Below are positions 15,247 to 24,023 of a DNA stretch of 34,063 nt, piece by piece (positions within the stretch are counted from its first letter, which is position 1; every line of letters starts with the position of its first letter). The notes below the pieces were generated by a model. The model made no database searches, was not told where the DNA came from, and saw only the letters and a program-made list of their open reading frames with translations. A program made the translations under genes and the position numbers. Location of the stretch: positions 1 to 34,063 of the forward strand of contig JANLHC010000184.1 of the NCBI GenBank assembly GCA_024654465.1, read 5' to 3'. The stretch is from Candidatus Scalindua sp. Its GTDB lineage: Bacteria > Planctomycetota > Brocadiia > Brocadiales > Scalinduaceae.

Positions 15247-16875
15247 ATGACAACAAAAAATATTTTCAAGAGATACTTGGTGTCTTTCAACAGTAAAACA
15301 CTTCAACATATTTTTACAGATACTCTCATAATAGGTAGCGGCGTAGCGGGCTTAAGTTCAGCCATTCATGCTGCAAAAGGAGGATCAGTCTTAATAGTAA
15401 CCAAGTCCAGAATAAATGAGAATTGTACCGAGTACGCTCAAGGAGGAATTGCCGCAAAATTAAACCCGGTTGACAGCTTTGAGCAGCACATAAACGACAC
15501 CCTGAAAGCGGGACATGGTATTTGTGATGAAAAAGTTGTTAGTGGAGTTGTCAGAGAAGGTCCAAAACGCGTGAAAGAGTTAATAGGCTGGGGTGCAAAA
15601 TTTGATAAGGAGAACGGAAAGCTTGCCTTCACGAAAGAAGGCGCACACAGCTACCCGAGAATATTACGGGCCAGAGGCGATTCCACAGGTAAGGAGATTG
15701 AAGAAACATTAATAAATATAGTTAAAGAAAATCCTAATATCAGGGTTTTTGAACATACGTTTGCCCTTGATTTGTTGGCAAGCAAGAATACTTGTAATGG
15801 AATTATAGCCTGGCGCACCCGCGGAGGAAACACACTGATATGGGCCAAACAAACTATATTAGCATCAGGTGGCTGTGGACAGGTTTATAGAGAGACAACA
15901 AATCCTGAAATAGCAACAGGAGACGGAATTGCAATGGCTTATCGAGCCGGGATTAAACTTCAGGATCTTGAATTCGTACAATTTCACCCGACTACATTAT
16001 ACGTCGCTGGCGCCGAAAGAGTTTTAATTTCTGAAACTGTCCGTGGTGAGGGGGGGATATTAAGAAATAAATTCGGTGAAAGGTTTATGCCAAAGTATCA
16101 TTCCAGTGCCGAACTGGCGCCAAGAGATATCGTTAGCAGGAGTGTTATACAGGAAATACGTAAGACTGATTATACTCATGTATATCTTGATGTAAGACAT
16201 ATTCCAAAAGAAAAACTCAGCACAAGATTTCCAAAAATTAAAAAAATATGCAAGTCTTTTGGAATTGATATAACTAAAGATTTGATCCCCGTACACCCAA
16301 GTGCTCATTATATGATCGGCGGTATTAAAGTGGATCAAAAAGGAAGAACGAGCATGAAAAACCTTTATGCATGTGGAGAAGTATCCTGTACCGGATTGCA
16401 TGGGGCAAACCGTTTAGGTAGCAATTCATTATTAGAGGGACTGGTTTTTGGTTGCAGAGTCGGCGACATTGCAAGCAAGGAAGTGGCAAAAAAGAAAGAT
16501 GAATTTTTATCCCCACGTTTCTTCAAAGGACCCCCTAAGAATCATTTGTACAATGAACTGGATTTAGAAGACATAAGAAATTCTCTAAAAAGTATTATGT
16601 GGAGAAATGTGGGTATTGAAAGAGATGGCAAATACCTTAAAGACACAATTAATAGCATAAAACACTGGTCCAAGTATATAATAAGTAACGATTTTTCATC
16701 ACCACATGGTTGGGAAGTACAAAATATGCTCACCGTATCATTCTTAATTGCAAACTCAGCTTTCAGGAGAAGTGAATCGAGAGGTGTACACTATCGGCTA
16801 GACTACCTTAATACAAATGACAAACAATGGAAAAAACACATCGTAGTTAATAATAAAAATGACTTTGAGCAATAA
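15247..16875 (+). CDS. nadB: L-aspartate oxidase
   Basis: A 542-residue flavoprotein that oxidises L-aspartate to iminoaspartate, the first step of de novo NAD synthesis (quinolinate made with NadA). The FAD-binding GSGVAGLS (30-37) is followed by EYAQGGIAA (62-70). Family motifs QFHPTTLY, RGEGGILRN, ELAPRDIVSR (with the substrate-binding Arg region), HPSAHYMIGGI and GLHGANRLGSNSLLEGL follow in the expected order and separate it from succinate dehydrogenase and fumarate reductase flavoproteins. Length is normal. The N-terminus before the FAD motif is about 20 residues longer than in many NadBs. There is no strong ribosome-binding site at the ATG (ATAGGCA). nadA is not adjacent. It converges with fabF across 32 nt with no clear terminator. 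Confidence 0.94.
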   Translation: MTTKNIFKRYLVSFNSKTLQHIFTDTLIIGSGVAGLSSAIHAAKGGSVLIVTKSRINENCTEYAQGGIAAKLNPVDSFEQHINDTLKAGHGICDEKVVSGVVREGPKRVKELIGWGAKFDKENGKLAFTKEGAHSYPRILRARGDSTGKEIEETLINIVKENPNIRVFEHTFALDLLASKNTCNGIIAWRTRGGNTLIWAKQTILASGGCGQVYRETTNPEIATGDGIAMAYRAGIKLQDLEFVQFHPTTLYVAGAERVLISETVRGEGGILRNKFGERFMPKYHSSAELAPRDIVSRSVIQEIRKTDYTHVYLDVRHIPKEKLSTRFPKIKKICKSFGIDITKDLIPVHPSAHYMIGGIKVDQKGRTSMKNLYACGEVSCTGLHGANRLGSNSLLEGLVFGCRVGDIASKEVAKKKDEFLSPRFFKGPPKNHLYNELDLEDIRNSLKSIMWRNVGIERDGKYLKDTINSIKHWSKYIISNDFSSPHGWEVQNMLTVSFLIANSAFRRSESRGVHYRLDYLNTNDKQWKKHIVVNNKNDFEQ

Positions 16876-16907
16876 CTTATTAATCTAGTAGTTTCAGACA
16901 ATAAGCG

Positions 16908-18149
16908 TTATCTAACCTTACCCAGAATAATACTGACATTGTGTCCGCCAAAACCAAAAGAATTTGACATCACGTTCTCTACGTTTCTTTCCTTCGCTTC
17001 ATTTGGTACAAAGTCTATTCCATCACAGTCCGGATCCGGATTTTCATAATTTATCGTAGGAGGTATCACGTTCTTATCCAATACCAATGAGCATATTAAT
17101 GCTTCAACTCCACCTGAAGCCCCCAATTGATGTCCCAGCATGGATTTTGTCGAGCTAACCGATATGTTATTTACATGATCACCAAAAACCTTCTTGATAG
17201 CATTAATCTCGACCATATCTCCCAGGTGAGTAGATGTCGCATGTGCGTTAATGTAAGAAATTTGTTCCGTATTCAATTTAGCGTCTTTCAATGCATTTCT
17301 CATGGCAATACATGCACCAGCTCCCTCAGGGTGCGGAGCAGTGATGTGATGACCGTCATCACTCATTGCAAATCCTAACATTTCCGCGTATATATGCGCG
17401 CCTCTTTTTTTTGCGTTTTCCATTTCCTCTAAAATAATAATACCCGAACCTTCAGAAATGACAAATCCATTCCTATCTCTATCAAAAGGTCTGCTGGCTT
17501 TCTGAGGCTCCTCGTTTCTTGTAGACAGTGCCTTCATATTATTAAATGCGCTTACACAGAGCGGCGTAATAGTTGCTTCTGTTCCTCCTGCAAACATAAC
17601 ATCAGCTTCTCCTCTCTGAACAATCCGGAAAGCTTCAACAATGGCGTGCGCACCAGACGCACAAGCAGTGATAACAGAAAAATTTGCGGCTTGAAGACCA
17701 AATTTAATAGCTATGTAACCCGGTGCAGCATTAGCCATTAATTTAGTAATCATAAACGGGGAAACTCTTGACGGACCTCTTTCGAGCAAAACCTTATGCT
17801 GTGCTTCAATCTCAATAATACCACCAATACCGGTACCGATAATTGCACCTACCTTCTCCCGGTTCATTTCATCAAGATCGATCCCAGAATCTTCAAGAGC
17901 AAGGGTGGCTGAAGCTACCGCAAATTGAGAAAACCTGTCTAATCTTCTTTCTTCCTTTTTATCAAACCATTTAGACGGATCAAAACCCGCTGCTTCACCT
18001 GCGATAAGCACATCATGATCGGTTGTGTCAAAAGCCGTTATATTAGCAATTCCACTTTTCCCATTACATAATGATTCCCACAATAGATCTTTCTCATAAC
18101 CTACCGGTGTTATTGCTCCAAGACCTGTAATCGCTACTCTAAGTCCCAT
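16908..18149 (-). CDS. fabF: 3-oxoacyl-[acyl-carrier-protein] synthase II
   Basis: A 413-residue condensing enzyme that elongates acyl-ACP with malonyl-ACP. The catalytic triad is Cys163 (TACASGAHA), His303 (INAHATSTHLGD) and His340 (STKSMLGHQLGASGG), with Lys335 in the last motif. The fold and length match FabF rather than FabB or FabH. The start lies 5 nt after the acpP stop, with GGAG inside the end of acpP, so the two are translationally linked. It is the last gene of the rpmF-plsX-fabH-acpP-fabF series. Its neighbour in many genomes, fabG, is absent from this cluster. In anammox bacteria duplicated fab genes are suspected in ladderane synthesis, but nothing in this sequence says whether this copy is specialised. 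Confidence 0.95.
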   Translation of the reverse strand: MGLRVAITGLGAITPVGYEKDLLWESLCNGKSGIANITAFDTTDHDVLIAGEAAGFDPSKWFDKKEERRLDRFSQFAVASATLALEDSGIDLDEMNREKVGAIIGTGIGGIIEIEAQHKVLLERGPSRVSPFMITKLMANAAPGYIAIKFGLQAANFSVITACASGAHAIVEAFRIVQRGEADVMFAGGTEATITPLCVSAFNNMKALSTRNEEPQKASRPFDRDRNGFVISEGSGIIILEEMENAKKRGAHIYAEMLGFAMSDDGHHITAPHPEGAGACIAMRNALKDAKLNTEQISYINAHATSTHLGDMVEINAIKKVFGDHVNNISVSSTKSMLGHQLGASGGVEALICSLVLDKNVIPPTINYENPDPDCDGIDFVPNEAKERNVENVMSNSFGFGGHNVSIILGKVR

Positions 18150-18154
18150 CGTCT

Positions 18155-18397
18155 TTATTTGTGCTCCTTAATATAATTTATTGCATCCCCGACAGTTTGC
18201 ATCTTTTCTGCCTCTTCATCGGGAATACTCATATCAAATGCATCTTCCAGCTCCATTACCAGTTCCACAGTATCAAGCGAATCCGCACCCAAATCGTTTA
18301 TGAAAGATGTCTCTGGCGTAACCTGATCTTTATTAGCACCCATCTGCTTAACAATTATTTCCTTCACCTTTTCTTCAACTGATTCTTCTGTAGACAA
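18155..18397 (-). CDS. acpP: Acyl carrier protein
   Basis: An 80-residue acidic four-helix protein that carries acyl intermediates on a phosphopantetheine arm. The attachment Ser40 lies in [16 protein letters not shown]. The start is TTG at 18397: AAGGAGG sits 7 nt upstream. An ATG lying closer to that site is in another frame and would give a nonsense peptide, so TTG is the best reading. The gene ends 5 nt before fabF. Upstream, 172 nt separate it from fabH, longer than the other gaps. A weak promoter candidate there (TTGCAT at 18501-18496, 16 nt, TAGATA at 18479-18474, minus strand) may give acpP extra transcription, in keeping with its high demand. Confidence 0.95.
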   Translation of the reverse strand: MSTEESVEEKVKEIIVKQMGANKDQVTPETSFINDLGADSLDTVELVMELEDAFDMSIPDEEAEKMQTVGDAINYIKEHK

Positions 18398-18569
18398 TAC
18401 ATTTCCTCCTTAGGACAAAATTCTCAGATTTTTTAATATTTTACTATCACGAATACTTCTCATATCTCTGTAGTATCTATTTCTCGCAGGCAATCATGCA
18501 AATAACTTCCTCGACCCTGTTCTATAAAACACTTCTAATTATCTAAAGACTGCATTTATGCTCTTCATT

Positions 18570-19559
18570 TTACCACTTAATGACAGACGAACCCCATGTT
18601 AAACCTCCTCCGAAAGCAACTAAAATTGCCGTATCTCCGGGTTTTAACATTTGCCCCTTCTCTATCTCATCAATTGCGATAGGAATAGAAGCAGAAGATG
18701 TATTGCCATATCTGTTGATATTAATGTATGCTTTTTCCTTCGGTAGCCCCAGCTTTTCCATCGCAGCTTCAATTATTCTAATATTACTTTGATGCGGAAT
18801 AACCATATCAAAATCTTCTACCTGCATATTATTTTCAGCAGCAGCCTTAGTGACTACGTCAACCATGTTAATAATTGCTTGCTTAAATACTTCTTTACCT
18901 CTTAACTTTATATAGTGTAAACGCGATTCGACGGTCTCACGTGATGCAGGTAATTTCGAACCACCTGCAGGCAGCGTCAATAACTCTGCCTGACTGCCAT
19001 CTGAACCCAAATGGGTCGTAATTATTTCCCGCCTGCCATTACCTTGTTGAACAACTACCGCGCCAGCTCCGTCACCAAAGAGAATACATGTTGACCTGTC
19101 TGTATAATCAGTGATCTTTGACATACATTCTGCCCCCACAACCAATACTGTTTTCATGGCTCCGGACGCAACAAAACTTTTGGCTACAGACAACGCATAA
19201 ACAAATCCTGAGCAAGCTGCTAATAAATCAAAAGATCCTGCATTCCGCGCGCCTAACTTTTCCTGTATATAACAAGAAGTAGAAGGGAATAAACAATCGG
19301 GCGTGACAGTGGAAGTTATTATTAGATCTACTTCAGTGGGTAAGACATTTGCAGCATCCAACGCACGTACAGACGCTTCAACTGCCAGATCCGAAGCAGC
19401 AACTCCATTTTCTGCAATACGTCTCTCCCTTATTCCCGTGCGTTTGGTGATCCATTCATCTGTTGTATCCAGCATCTTTGACAGATCATCGTTGGTGAGT
19501 ACTTTCTCGGGTAAAAAAGAACCTACCCCGGTAATTGATGCCTTATATCCTTTTTCCAT
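18570..19559 (-). CDS. fabH: 3-oxoacyl-[acyl-carrier-protein] synthase III
   Basis: A 329-residue enzyme that starts fatty acid synthesis by condensing acyl-CoA (often acetyl-CoA) with malonyl-ACP. The Cys-His-Asn triad is visible as Cys116 (LLAACSGFVYAL), His256 (VIPHQSNIRI) and Asn286 (INRYGNTSSASIP). The N-terminus with DEWITKRTGIRERRIA is the classic CoA-binding region. The ATG is preceded by AGGAT. It follows plsX by 34 nt on the same strand. fabD and fabG, which usually come next, are missing: the next gene is acpP after a 172-nt spacer. Confidence 0.95.
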   Translation of the reverse strand: MEKGYKASITGVGSFLPEKVLTNDDLSKMLDTTDEWITKRTGIRERRIAENGVAASDLAVEASVRALDAANVLPTEVDLIITSTVTPDCLFPSTSCYIQEKLGARNAGSFDLLAACSGFVYALSVAKSFVASGAMKTVLVVGAECMSKITDYTDRSTCILFGDGAGAVVVQQGNGRREIITTHLGSDGSQAELLTLPAGGSKLPASRETVESRLHYIKLRGKEVFKQAIINMVDVVTKAAAENNMQVEDFDMVIPHQSNIRIIEAAMEKLGLPKEKAYININRYGNTSSASIPIAIDEIEKGQMLKPGDTAILVAFGGGLTWGSSVIKW

Positions 19560-19593
19560 TAATTATCCTAATAAAATTAGGAAATTTGGCTTA

Positions 19594-20613
19594 TTATACA
19601 GCTGTCACGAGTGACGAATTCGCCTTCTCAAGTTCAGAATTAATATGTTTATTGACTTCATACTTACCAAATTGTATGGCTTCTCTTATTGCATTTTGAA
19701 TTGTCTTGGAATCTGACCTACCATGAGAAATAATACTGATACCATCAATCCCAAGTAGTGGGACACCACCATATTCAGTATGATCCATTCTACTGTACAA
19801 ATGTTTGCGAACAGGCTTGCAAAGCCAGGATCCCAGTCTTGTGAAGGCACTCTTCTTCGCCTCCGAAACAAATGCCGCTAACATGCTTATCGAAAGCCCT
19901 TCAGCAAATTTCAGCAAAACATTACCAACAAAACCTTCACAAACAACTATATCGAACTTACCATCAAAGACATCACGTCCTTCAGCATTTCCAACAAAAT
20001 TCAATGAAGTTTTTGAAAGAAGAGCAAAAGTCTCTTTTACCAACTCGTTACCCTTAGCATCTTCCTCTCCGATATTTAAAAGCCCCACTCTCGGGTTTTC
20101 AATATTTAATGCGTATTTACAAAAGACCGATGCCATGACTCCATATTGCATTAAATGCGCAGGCTTGCATTGTATATTTGCTCCAGCATCGATTACCATG
20201 CATGCACCGTGAAAAGTCGGTATAGACACAGCAATCCCCGGACGTTTTACATGTTCTAACGTACGAAGAAATAGGGATGATGCGGCTACAGTTGCTCCTG
20301 TATTTCCCGCACTTACTACAGCATCTGCCGCTTTCTCCGCAACCAATTTGACACTTTTGGTAATTGACGAATCAATTTTTTTCCGCACGGCCACAGTTGC
20401 AGACTCATTCATGCCTACTACCTGTGAGGCATGCACAACTGATATATTACCAAGCGTAGCACCACCACACGCGGACAATTCACTTTTAATTCGCTCCTGA
20501 TCACCTACTAATATCACCTCGTGATCGGTATAGTAGCGTGCAGCTGCCACTGCACCTTTTACGATCTCAGCAGGAGCTGCATCTCCACCCATTGCATCAA
20601 CAGCAATACGCAT
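19594..20613 (-). CDS. plsX: Phosphate acyltransferase PlsX
   Basis: A 339-residue peripheral membrane enzyme that makes acyl phosphate from acyl-ACP, feeding PlsY in phosphatidic acid synthesis. It begins MRIAVDAMGGDAAPAEIV, the family signature, and includes VSAGNTGATVAAS (about 94-106). The frame stays open 17 codons further upstream into rpmF, but the ATG at 20613 matches the family start and lies 2 nt after the rpmF stop. AAAGAG inside the rpmF end can serve as the ribosome-binding site. The order rpmF-plsX-fabH is conserved in many bacteria and links translation to lipid synthesis. Confidence 0.95.
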   Translation of the reverse strand: MRIAVDAMGGDAAPAEIVKGAVAAARYYTDHEVILVGDQERIKSELSACGGATLGNISVVHASQVVGMNESATVAVRKKIDSSITKSVKLVAEKAADAVVSAGNTGATVAASSLFLRTLEHVKRPGIAVSIPTFHGACMVIDAGANIQCKPAHLMQYGVMASVFCKYALNIENPRVGLLNIGEEDAKGNELVKETFALLSKTSLNFVGNAEGRDVFDGKFDIVVCEGFVGNVLLKFAEGLSISMLAAFVSEAKKSAFTRLGSWLCKPVRKHLYSRMDHTEYGGVPLLGIDGISIISHGRSDSKTIQNAIREAIQFGKYEVNKHINSELEKANSSLVTAV

Positions 20614-20615
20614 AA

Positions 20616-20846
20616 CTATGCTCTTTCTACAGCAATTACTTGTTGGCCACGATAATAGCCACAATTATGACAAACTGTATGTGGCCTTTTTATTTGCTTA
20701 CAATGAGGACAAATAAACTTCTTTGATCTACTGCCTGATGCACTCCCTGCAAATTCAGAGCGCGGAACATTAGGCGGTGTCAAAGCGTCATGTGCACGTC
20801 TCTTACCTGACCTCGAACTAGATTGTCTTCTTTTAGGAACTGCCAT
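20616..20846 (-). CDS. rpmF: 50S ribosomal protein L32
   Basis: A 76-residue ribosomal protein of the large subunit. It starts with MAVPKRRQSSSRSGKRRAHD, the standard L32 N-terminus, and carries a zinc knuckle of Cys46, Cys49, Cys59 and Cys62 (CPHC, CHNC), so this is the zinc-binding (C+) form. At 76 residues it is a little longer than the common 55-65 because of a Ser/Gly-rich linker and tail. It heads the plsX-fabH-acpP-fabF unit. A strong promoter candidate lies about 200 nt upstream, with palindromes in the leader. Confidence 0.95.
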   Translation of the reverse strand: MAVPKRRQSSSRSGKRRAHDALTPPNVPRSEFAGSASGSRSKKFICPHCKQIKRPHTVCHNCGYYRGQQVIAVERA

Positions 20847-20875
20847 TATGTAACTCTCAACTAAAATCTAAAATA

Positions 20876-20964
20876 AATAAGGGAAGAATGAGAAAGAAAG
20901 GGAAAAGTATAAGGTATTATCTTTACTACCAAGTCTCCCATTACTTTCTTGTTCTTCCCTTATT
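20876..20964. repeat. Long hairpin in the rpmF leader
   Basis: AATAAGGGAAGAA (20876-20888) pairs perfectly with TTCTTCCCTTATT (20952-20964). The stem continues through two mismatched pairs, which would be G.U in plus-strand RNA, and AGAAAG/CTTTCT, giving about 21 bp around a loop of some 45 nt. It starts 30 nt upstream of the rpmF start. On the minus strand the second arm runs into T-rich TTATTTATTTTAG, so it could act as a leaky terminator/attenuator or as a protein-binding leader element. Confidence 0.6.
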
Positions 20965-20982
20965 CTACCTATCCCCTTTAAA

Positions 20983-20998
20983 CTTATAAGCTTATAAG
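20983..20998. promoter_or_regulatory. Perfect palindrome in the rpmF leader, possible operator
   Basis: CTTATAAG is directly doubled, making a 16-bp perfect palindrome, flanked by CCCCTTT and GGG. It lies about 30 nt downstream of the -10 of the candidate rpmF promoter, a position where a repressor could block transcription. No known operator was recognised. Confidence 0.4.
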
Positions 20999-21025
20999 GG
21001 AGTCAGCAGGATTAATAATTTTCTT

Positions 21026-21054
21026 ATTTTATATTTGCACCTTATCTTTGTCAA
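21026..21054 (-). promoter_or_regulatory. Promoter of the rpmF-plsX-fabH-acpP-fabF unit
   Basis: Minus strand: TTGACA (21054-21049), 17-nt spacer, TAAAAT (21031-21026). A perfect -35 and 5 of 6 at -10. It lies just after the alaS stop, so the unit is probably transcribed independently of alaS and has a leader of about 170 nt. Confidence 0.7.
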
Positions 21055-21086
21055 GTAAAAACATCATTGGTAGATTTCATAGAATA

Positions 21087-23741
21087 TTACGTATGATCTC
21101 CTATCTTTTCTTGTAGTATCTTAAATCCTAAGTCAATGGCTTCATAAATCTTATCCGGAAGCTGACCACCGGCCTGAGCCATATCTGCGCGTCCGCCACC
21201 TCCCCCTCCAACTACTTTTGCGATCTCCCCGGCAATTTTGCCGGCATGAAGCCCTTTCTTCACTAAATCACTACTCAATGAGGTTATTAATGTCGCTCTG
21301 CCATCCTCTACAGTTCCCAATATTATAGCAACAGACCCCAGACTCTTTTTTAACGAGTCGACCGTCTTTCTCAAATCATCAATCCCTATTCCTTTTACTA
21401 CTTCTGTTACAACTTTTACCCCTGATACTTCTTTGGCTTTGGAAGTAAAGTCAGAAGAATATTTTTGTACGTTATCTCTGTTTACCTTCTGTACATTTTT
21501 TTTAAAATCCTTTATTTGCTGCATTAACTCTTCTGCACGTTGAATGATCGTATTTTCATGTGTTTCAAGTACGCCGCATAATCTATCCAACGTTTCTTCC
21601 TTTCGCCTTACCCATGCAATGGCTTCATTTCCCGTAACGGCCTCTATCCTGCGTATTCCTGCGGCTATTGATGATTCACTTATAATCTTAAAGAATCCTA
21701 TTTCGCCAGTATTATCTACATGAGTGCCCCCGCAAAGCTCCTGACTGTAATCTCCAATATTTACAACCCTGACATTCTCACCATATTTTTCTCCAAACAA
21801 TGCCGTAGCGCCTGCTTTCCTGGCTTGGTCTAATGCCATTTGATCTGTATCCACAGAAGCATTTTCCATTACCCTCTCATTCATTAGTTCTTCTATCCTT
21901 GCGATTTCATCTTTTTTAACACCCTCAAAATGGTGAAAGTCAAAACGAAGCCTTTCCGGCGCCACAAAAGAGCCGGACTGCTCGGCATGTTGCCCTACTA
22001 CTTGTCGTAAGACATAATGAAGTAGATGCGTTGCCGAATGATTACGTTTTATGGCGTTCCTTCTTTCCATATCAATAACCGCTGTAACATTTTCATTTTG
22101 ACTGATGCGACCCTCTAGAACCTTACCAATATGCACTATAATGTCATTGGATTTCTTTGTGTTGCGAATCTCAACCTTTGAGTCCTTTGTTTGAATTGTA
22201 CCAGTATCACCAACCTGGCCGCCAGCCTCAGCATAAAAAGGGGTTTGATCCAACACTATCTGAATTTCCTGCCCTGCTTCAGCAGAATCAACCAATTGTT
22301 CATTTATAATCAAACCAATGACCTTACTTTCAGTTTCGCATTTTTCATACCCCTGGAAAATCGTCTCTTTTACTGTTTCTTTAATTTTACCTATCGGACC
22401 CTCATCAAATATATTACCCGTCATTTGCGTAGAAGACCTCGCCTGCTCACGCTGTTTTTCCATTTCTCGCTCAAAACCCTCTTTATCAACGGTCAGGTTG
22501 TTCTCTGTTACGGTCGACTCTGTTATTTCAAATGGAAAACCAAAGGTGTCATACAGTTGGAAAGCATCCTGGCCAGACAACATCTTTTGCCCGCTCCTGC
22601 GAAGTCCTTCCATAAGTTCGTCCAGTCTCTTGCTACCCATAAACAAGGTTTCATGGAACCGTTCCTCTTCGTTCTTTATAATCCTTGCAATGTTTTCCCG
22701 ACGTTGCTTTATCTCAGGATAAGCTTCATGCATTACGTCAGCAATAATGGGAACAAGCTTGTAGAGAAAACACTCCTCTTTTCCCAATTTTAACCCATCG
22801 CGAACCGCCCTTCTTAAAAGCCTTCTTTCTACATAACCTCTTCCTTCATTACCTGGTAGAACGCCATCCGAGATACAAAATATTATTGCCCTTATGTGGT
22901 CGGCTATTCTATTCATCATTTTGCCGTTTTCTGTCTGGTTATCGTATTCAACCTCAACAATCTCAGAAATGTTTTGAATTATTGGTTTAAATATATCTAT
23001 CTCAAAATTTGTACTGACACCCTGGACAACACTGGCCATTCTTTCCAGGCCCATTCCTGTATCTACATTCTTATTTGGCAGGGGTTTAAGCACCCCTCCG
23101 TCTCTTCTGTCAAACTGTGTAAAAACCAGATTCCACACTTCAACAAAACGCTCGCAATCACAATCCGGGGCGCACTCTTTTCTTCTGCAACCAACGTCCT
23201 CTCCGCGATCGTAAAAGATTTCTGAACACGGACCGCAAGGTCCGTTTGGGCCCTCTGAAGGAGCACTTGCCGGCCAATAATTTTCCTTTTCCCCAAACCT
23301 GTATATCTTGTCTTTGGGAACACCAATCTTCTTCAACCAGATTTCATAAGATTCTTCATCATCAAGATAAACACTAACAGACAATCTCTCTTCCGGTAAC
23401 TTCATCTCATTAAGCATAAATTCCCATGCCATCTCTATTGCCTCTAATTTGAAATAATCTCCAAAAGAAAAATTACCCAACATCTCAAAGAAAGTATGAT
23501 GCGTAGGAGTCCTACCCACATTCTCAATATCACCGGTACGGATACACTTTTGACATGTAGTCGCTTTGTTTACAACCAGGGTTCCCTTACCCAGAAACAT
23601 GTCCTTGAACTGGTTCATCCCTGCACCGGTAAACAACAATGTTGGATCATCTTCCGGGACAAGTGAATCACTTGGCAAAATGGAATGCCCTTTTTCTTCA
23701 AAGAAACGTAAATATTTTCTTCTGATCTCGTTAGTTTTCAT
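21087..23741 (-). CDS. alaS: Alanyl-tRNA synthetase
   Basis: An 884-residue class II synthetase that charges tRNA-Ala. The catalytic domain shows TGAGMNQFKDMFLGKG (38-53), HHTFFEMLGNFSFGDYFK (81-98) and SEGPNGPCGPCSEIF (162-176). The editing domain has the zinc/active-site set His568 and His572 (NHSATHLLHY) with Cys670 and His674 (CGGTHVD). The C-terminal C-Ala domain ends with a Gly-run and RADMAQAGGQ. Length is typical. An extra Cys-rich insert (CRRKECAPDCDC, about 185-196) lies in the catalytic domain, as seen in many bacterial AlaRS. It is divergent from ilvD. Its leader holds a GC-rich palindrome. No good ribosome-binding site precedes the ATG. Confidence 0.97.
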   Translation of the reverse strand: MKTNEIRRKYLRFFEEKGHSILPSDSLVPEDDPTLLFTGAGMNQFKDMFLGKGTLVVNKATTCQKCIRTGDIENVGRTPTHHTFFEMLGNFSFGDYFKLEAIEMAWEFMLNEMKLPEERLSVSVYLDDEESYEIWLKKIGVPKDKIYRFGEKENYWPASAPSEGPNGPCGPCSEIFYDRGEDVGCRRKECAPDCDCERFVEVWNLVFTQFDRRDGGVLKPLPNKNVDTGMGLERMASVVQGVSTNFEIDIFKPIIQNISEIVEVEYDNQTENGKMMNRIADHIRAIIFCISDGVLPGNEGRGYVERRLLRRAVRDGLKLGKEECFLYKLVPIIADVMHEAYPEIKQRRENIARIIKNEEERFHETLFMGSKRLDELMEGLRRSGQKMLSGQDAFQLYDTFGFPFEITESTVTENNLTVDKEGFEREMEKQREQARSSTQMTGNIFDEGPIGKIKETVKETIFQGYEKCETESKVIGLIINEQLVDSAEAGQEIQIVLDQTPFYAEAGGQVGDTGTIQTKDSKVEIRNTKKSNDIIVHIGKVLEGRISQNENVTAVIDMERRNAIKRNHSATHLLHYVLRQVVGQHAEQSGSFVAPERLRFDFHHFEGVKKDEIARIEELMNERVMENASVDTDQMALDQARKAGATALFGEKYGENVRVVNIGDYSQELCGGTHVDNTGEIGFFKIISESSIAAGIRRIEAVTGNEAIAWVRRKEETLDRLCGVLETHENTIIQRAEELMQQIKDFKKNVQKVNRDNVQKYSSDFTSKAKEVSGVKVVTEVVKGIGIDDLRKTVDSLKKSLGSVAIILGTVEDGRATLITSLSSDLVKKGLHAGKIAGEIAKVVGGGGGGRADMAQAGGQLPDKIYEAIDLGFKILQEKIGDHT

Positions 23742-23785
23742 AAACTTGTATAGAAATTTATTTTGTAAAGCGAAGGGGATTAAGG

Positions 23786-23813
23786 CTTCCCGCCCGTCAG
23801 AGAGGCGGGGAAG
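23786..23813. repeat. GC-rich hairpin in the alaS leader
   Basis: CTTCCCGCC and GGCGGGGAAG pair around CGTCAGAGA (one bulged C). It stands out in an AT-rich spacer between the divergent alaS and ilvD genes and is not followed by a T-run on either strand. It resembles the other GC-rich palindromes in the window rather than a terminator. Confidence 0.5.
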
Positions 23814-23826
23814 AATCTAATTCGGT

Positions 23827-23854
23827 ATTTTACCTATGAGGATAATCAAATCAA
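23827..23854 (-). promoter_or_regulatory. Candidate promoter of alaS
   Basis: Minus strand: TTGATT (23854-23849), 16-nt spacer, TAAAAT (23832-23827), about 85 nt before the alaS ATG. -10 5 of 6, -35 4 of 6. If used, the GC-rich hairpin falls in the 5' leader. Confidence 0.4.
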
Positions 23855-23932
23855 GGTAAATATTTTTAACAAAAAAATAGTCTCACTGATCCTACAGCTA
23901 CTTCTAAACGCCCAGAGCATAATTATTTAGCG

Positions 23933-23960
23933 TTGACAACACTAAACCCATGGATATAAT
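23933..23960 (+). promoter_or_regulatory. Consensus sigma-70 promoter of ilvD
   Basis: TTGACA (23933-23938), 16-nt spacer, TATAAT (23955-23960). Both boxes are perfect. It sits 63 nt before the ilvD start codon. Confidence 0.75.
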
Positions 23961-24023
23961 TTTATCTGAATTATAAAATGAAAATAAATTTGAGTATTCA
24001 TCGTATATAGAAAGGACATACAC

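Noticed and set aside
19594-20664. Longer plsX start inside rpmF
   Set aside because: The 17-codon extension overlaps rpmF and is not family-like; the ATG at 20613 gives the standard N-terminus.
22191-22793. 200-codon plus-strand frame opposite alaS
   Set aside because: Antisense shadow of a well-supported synthetase gene; composition is Phe/Leu/Ser-rich as expected from reverse-complement reading.
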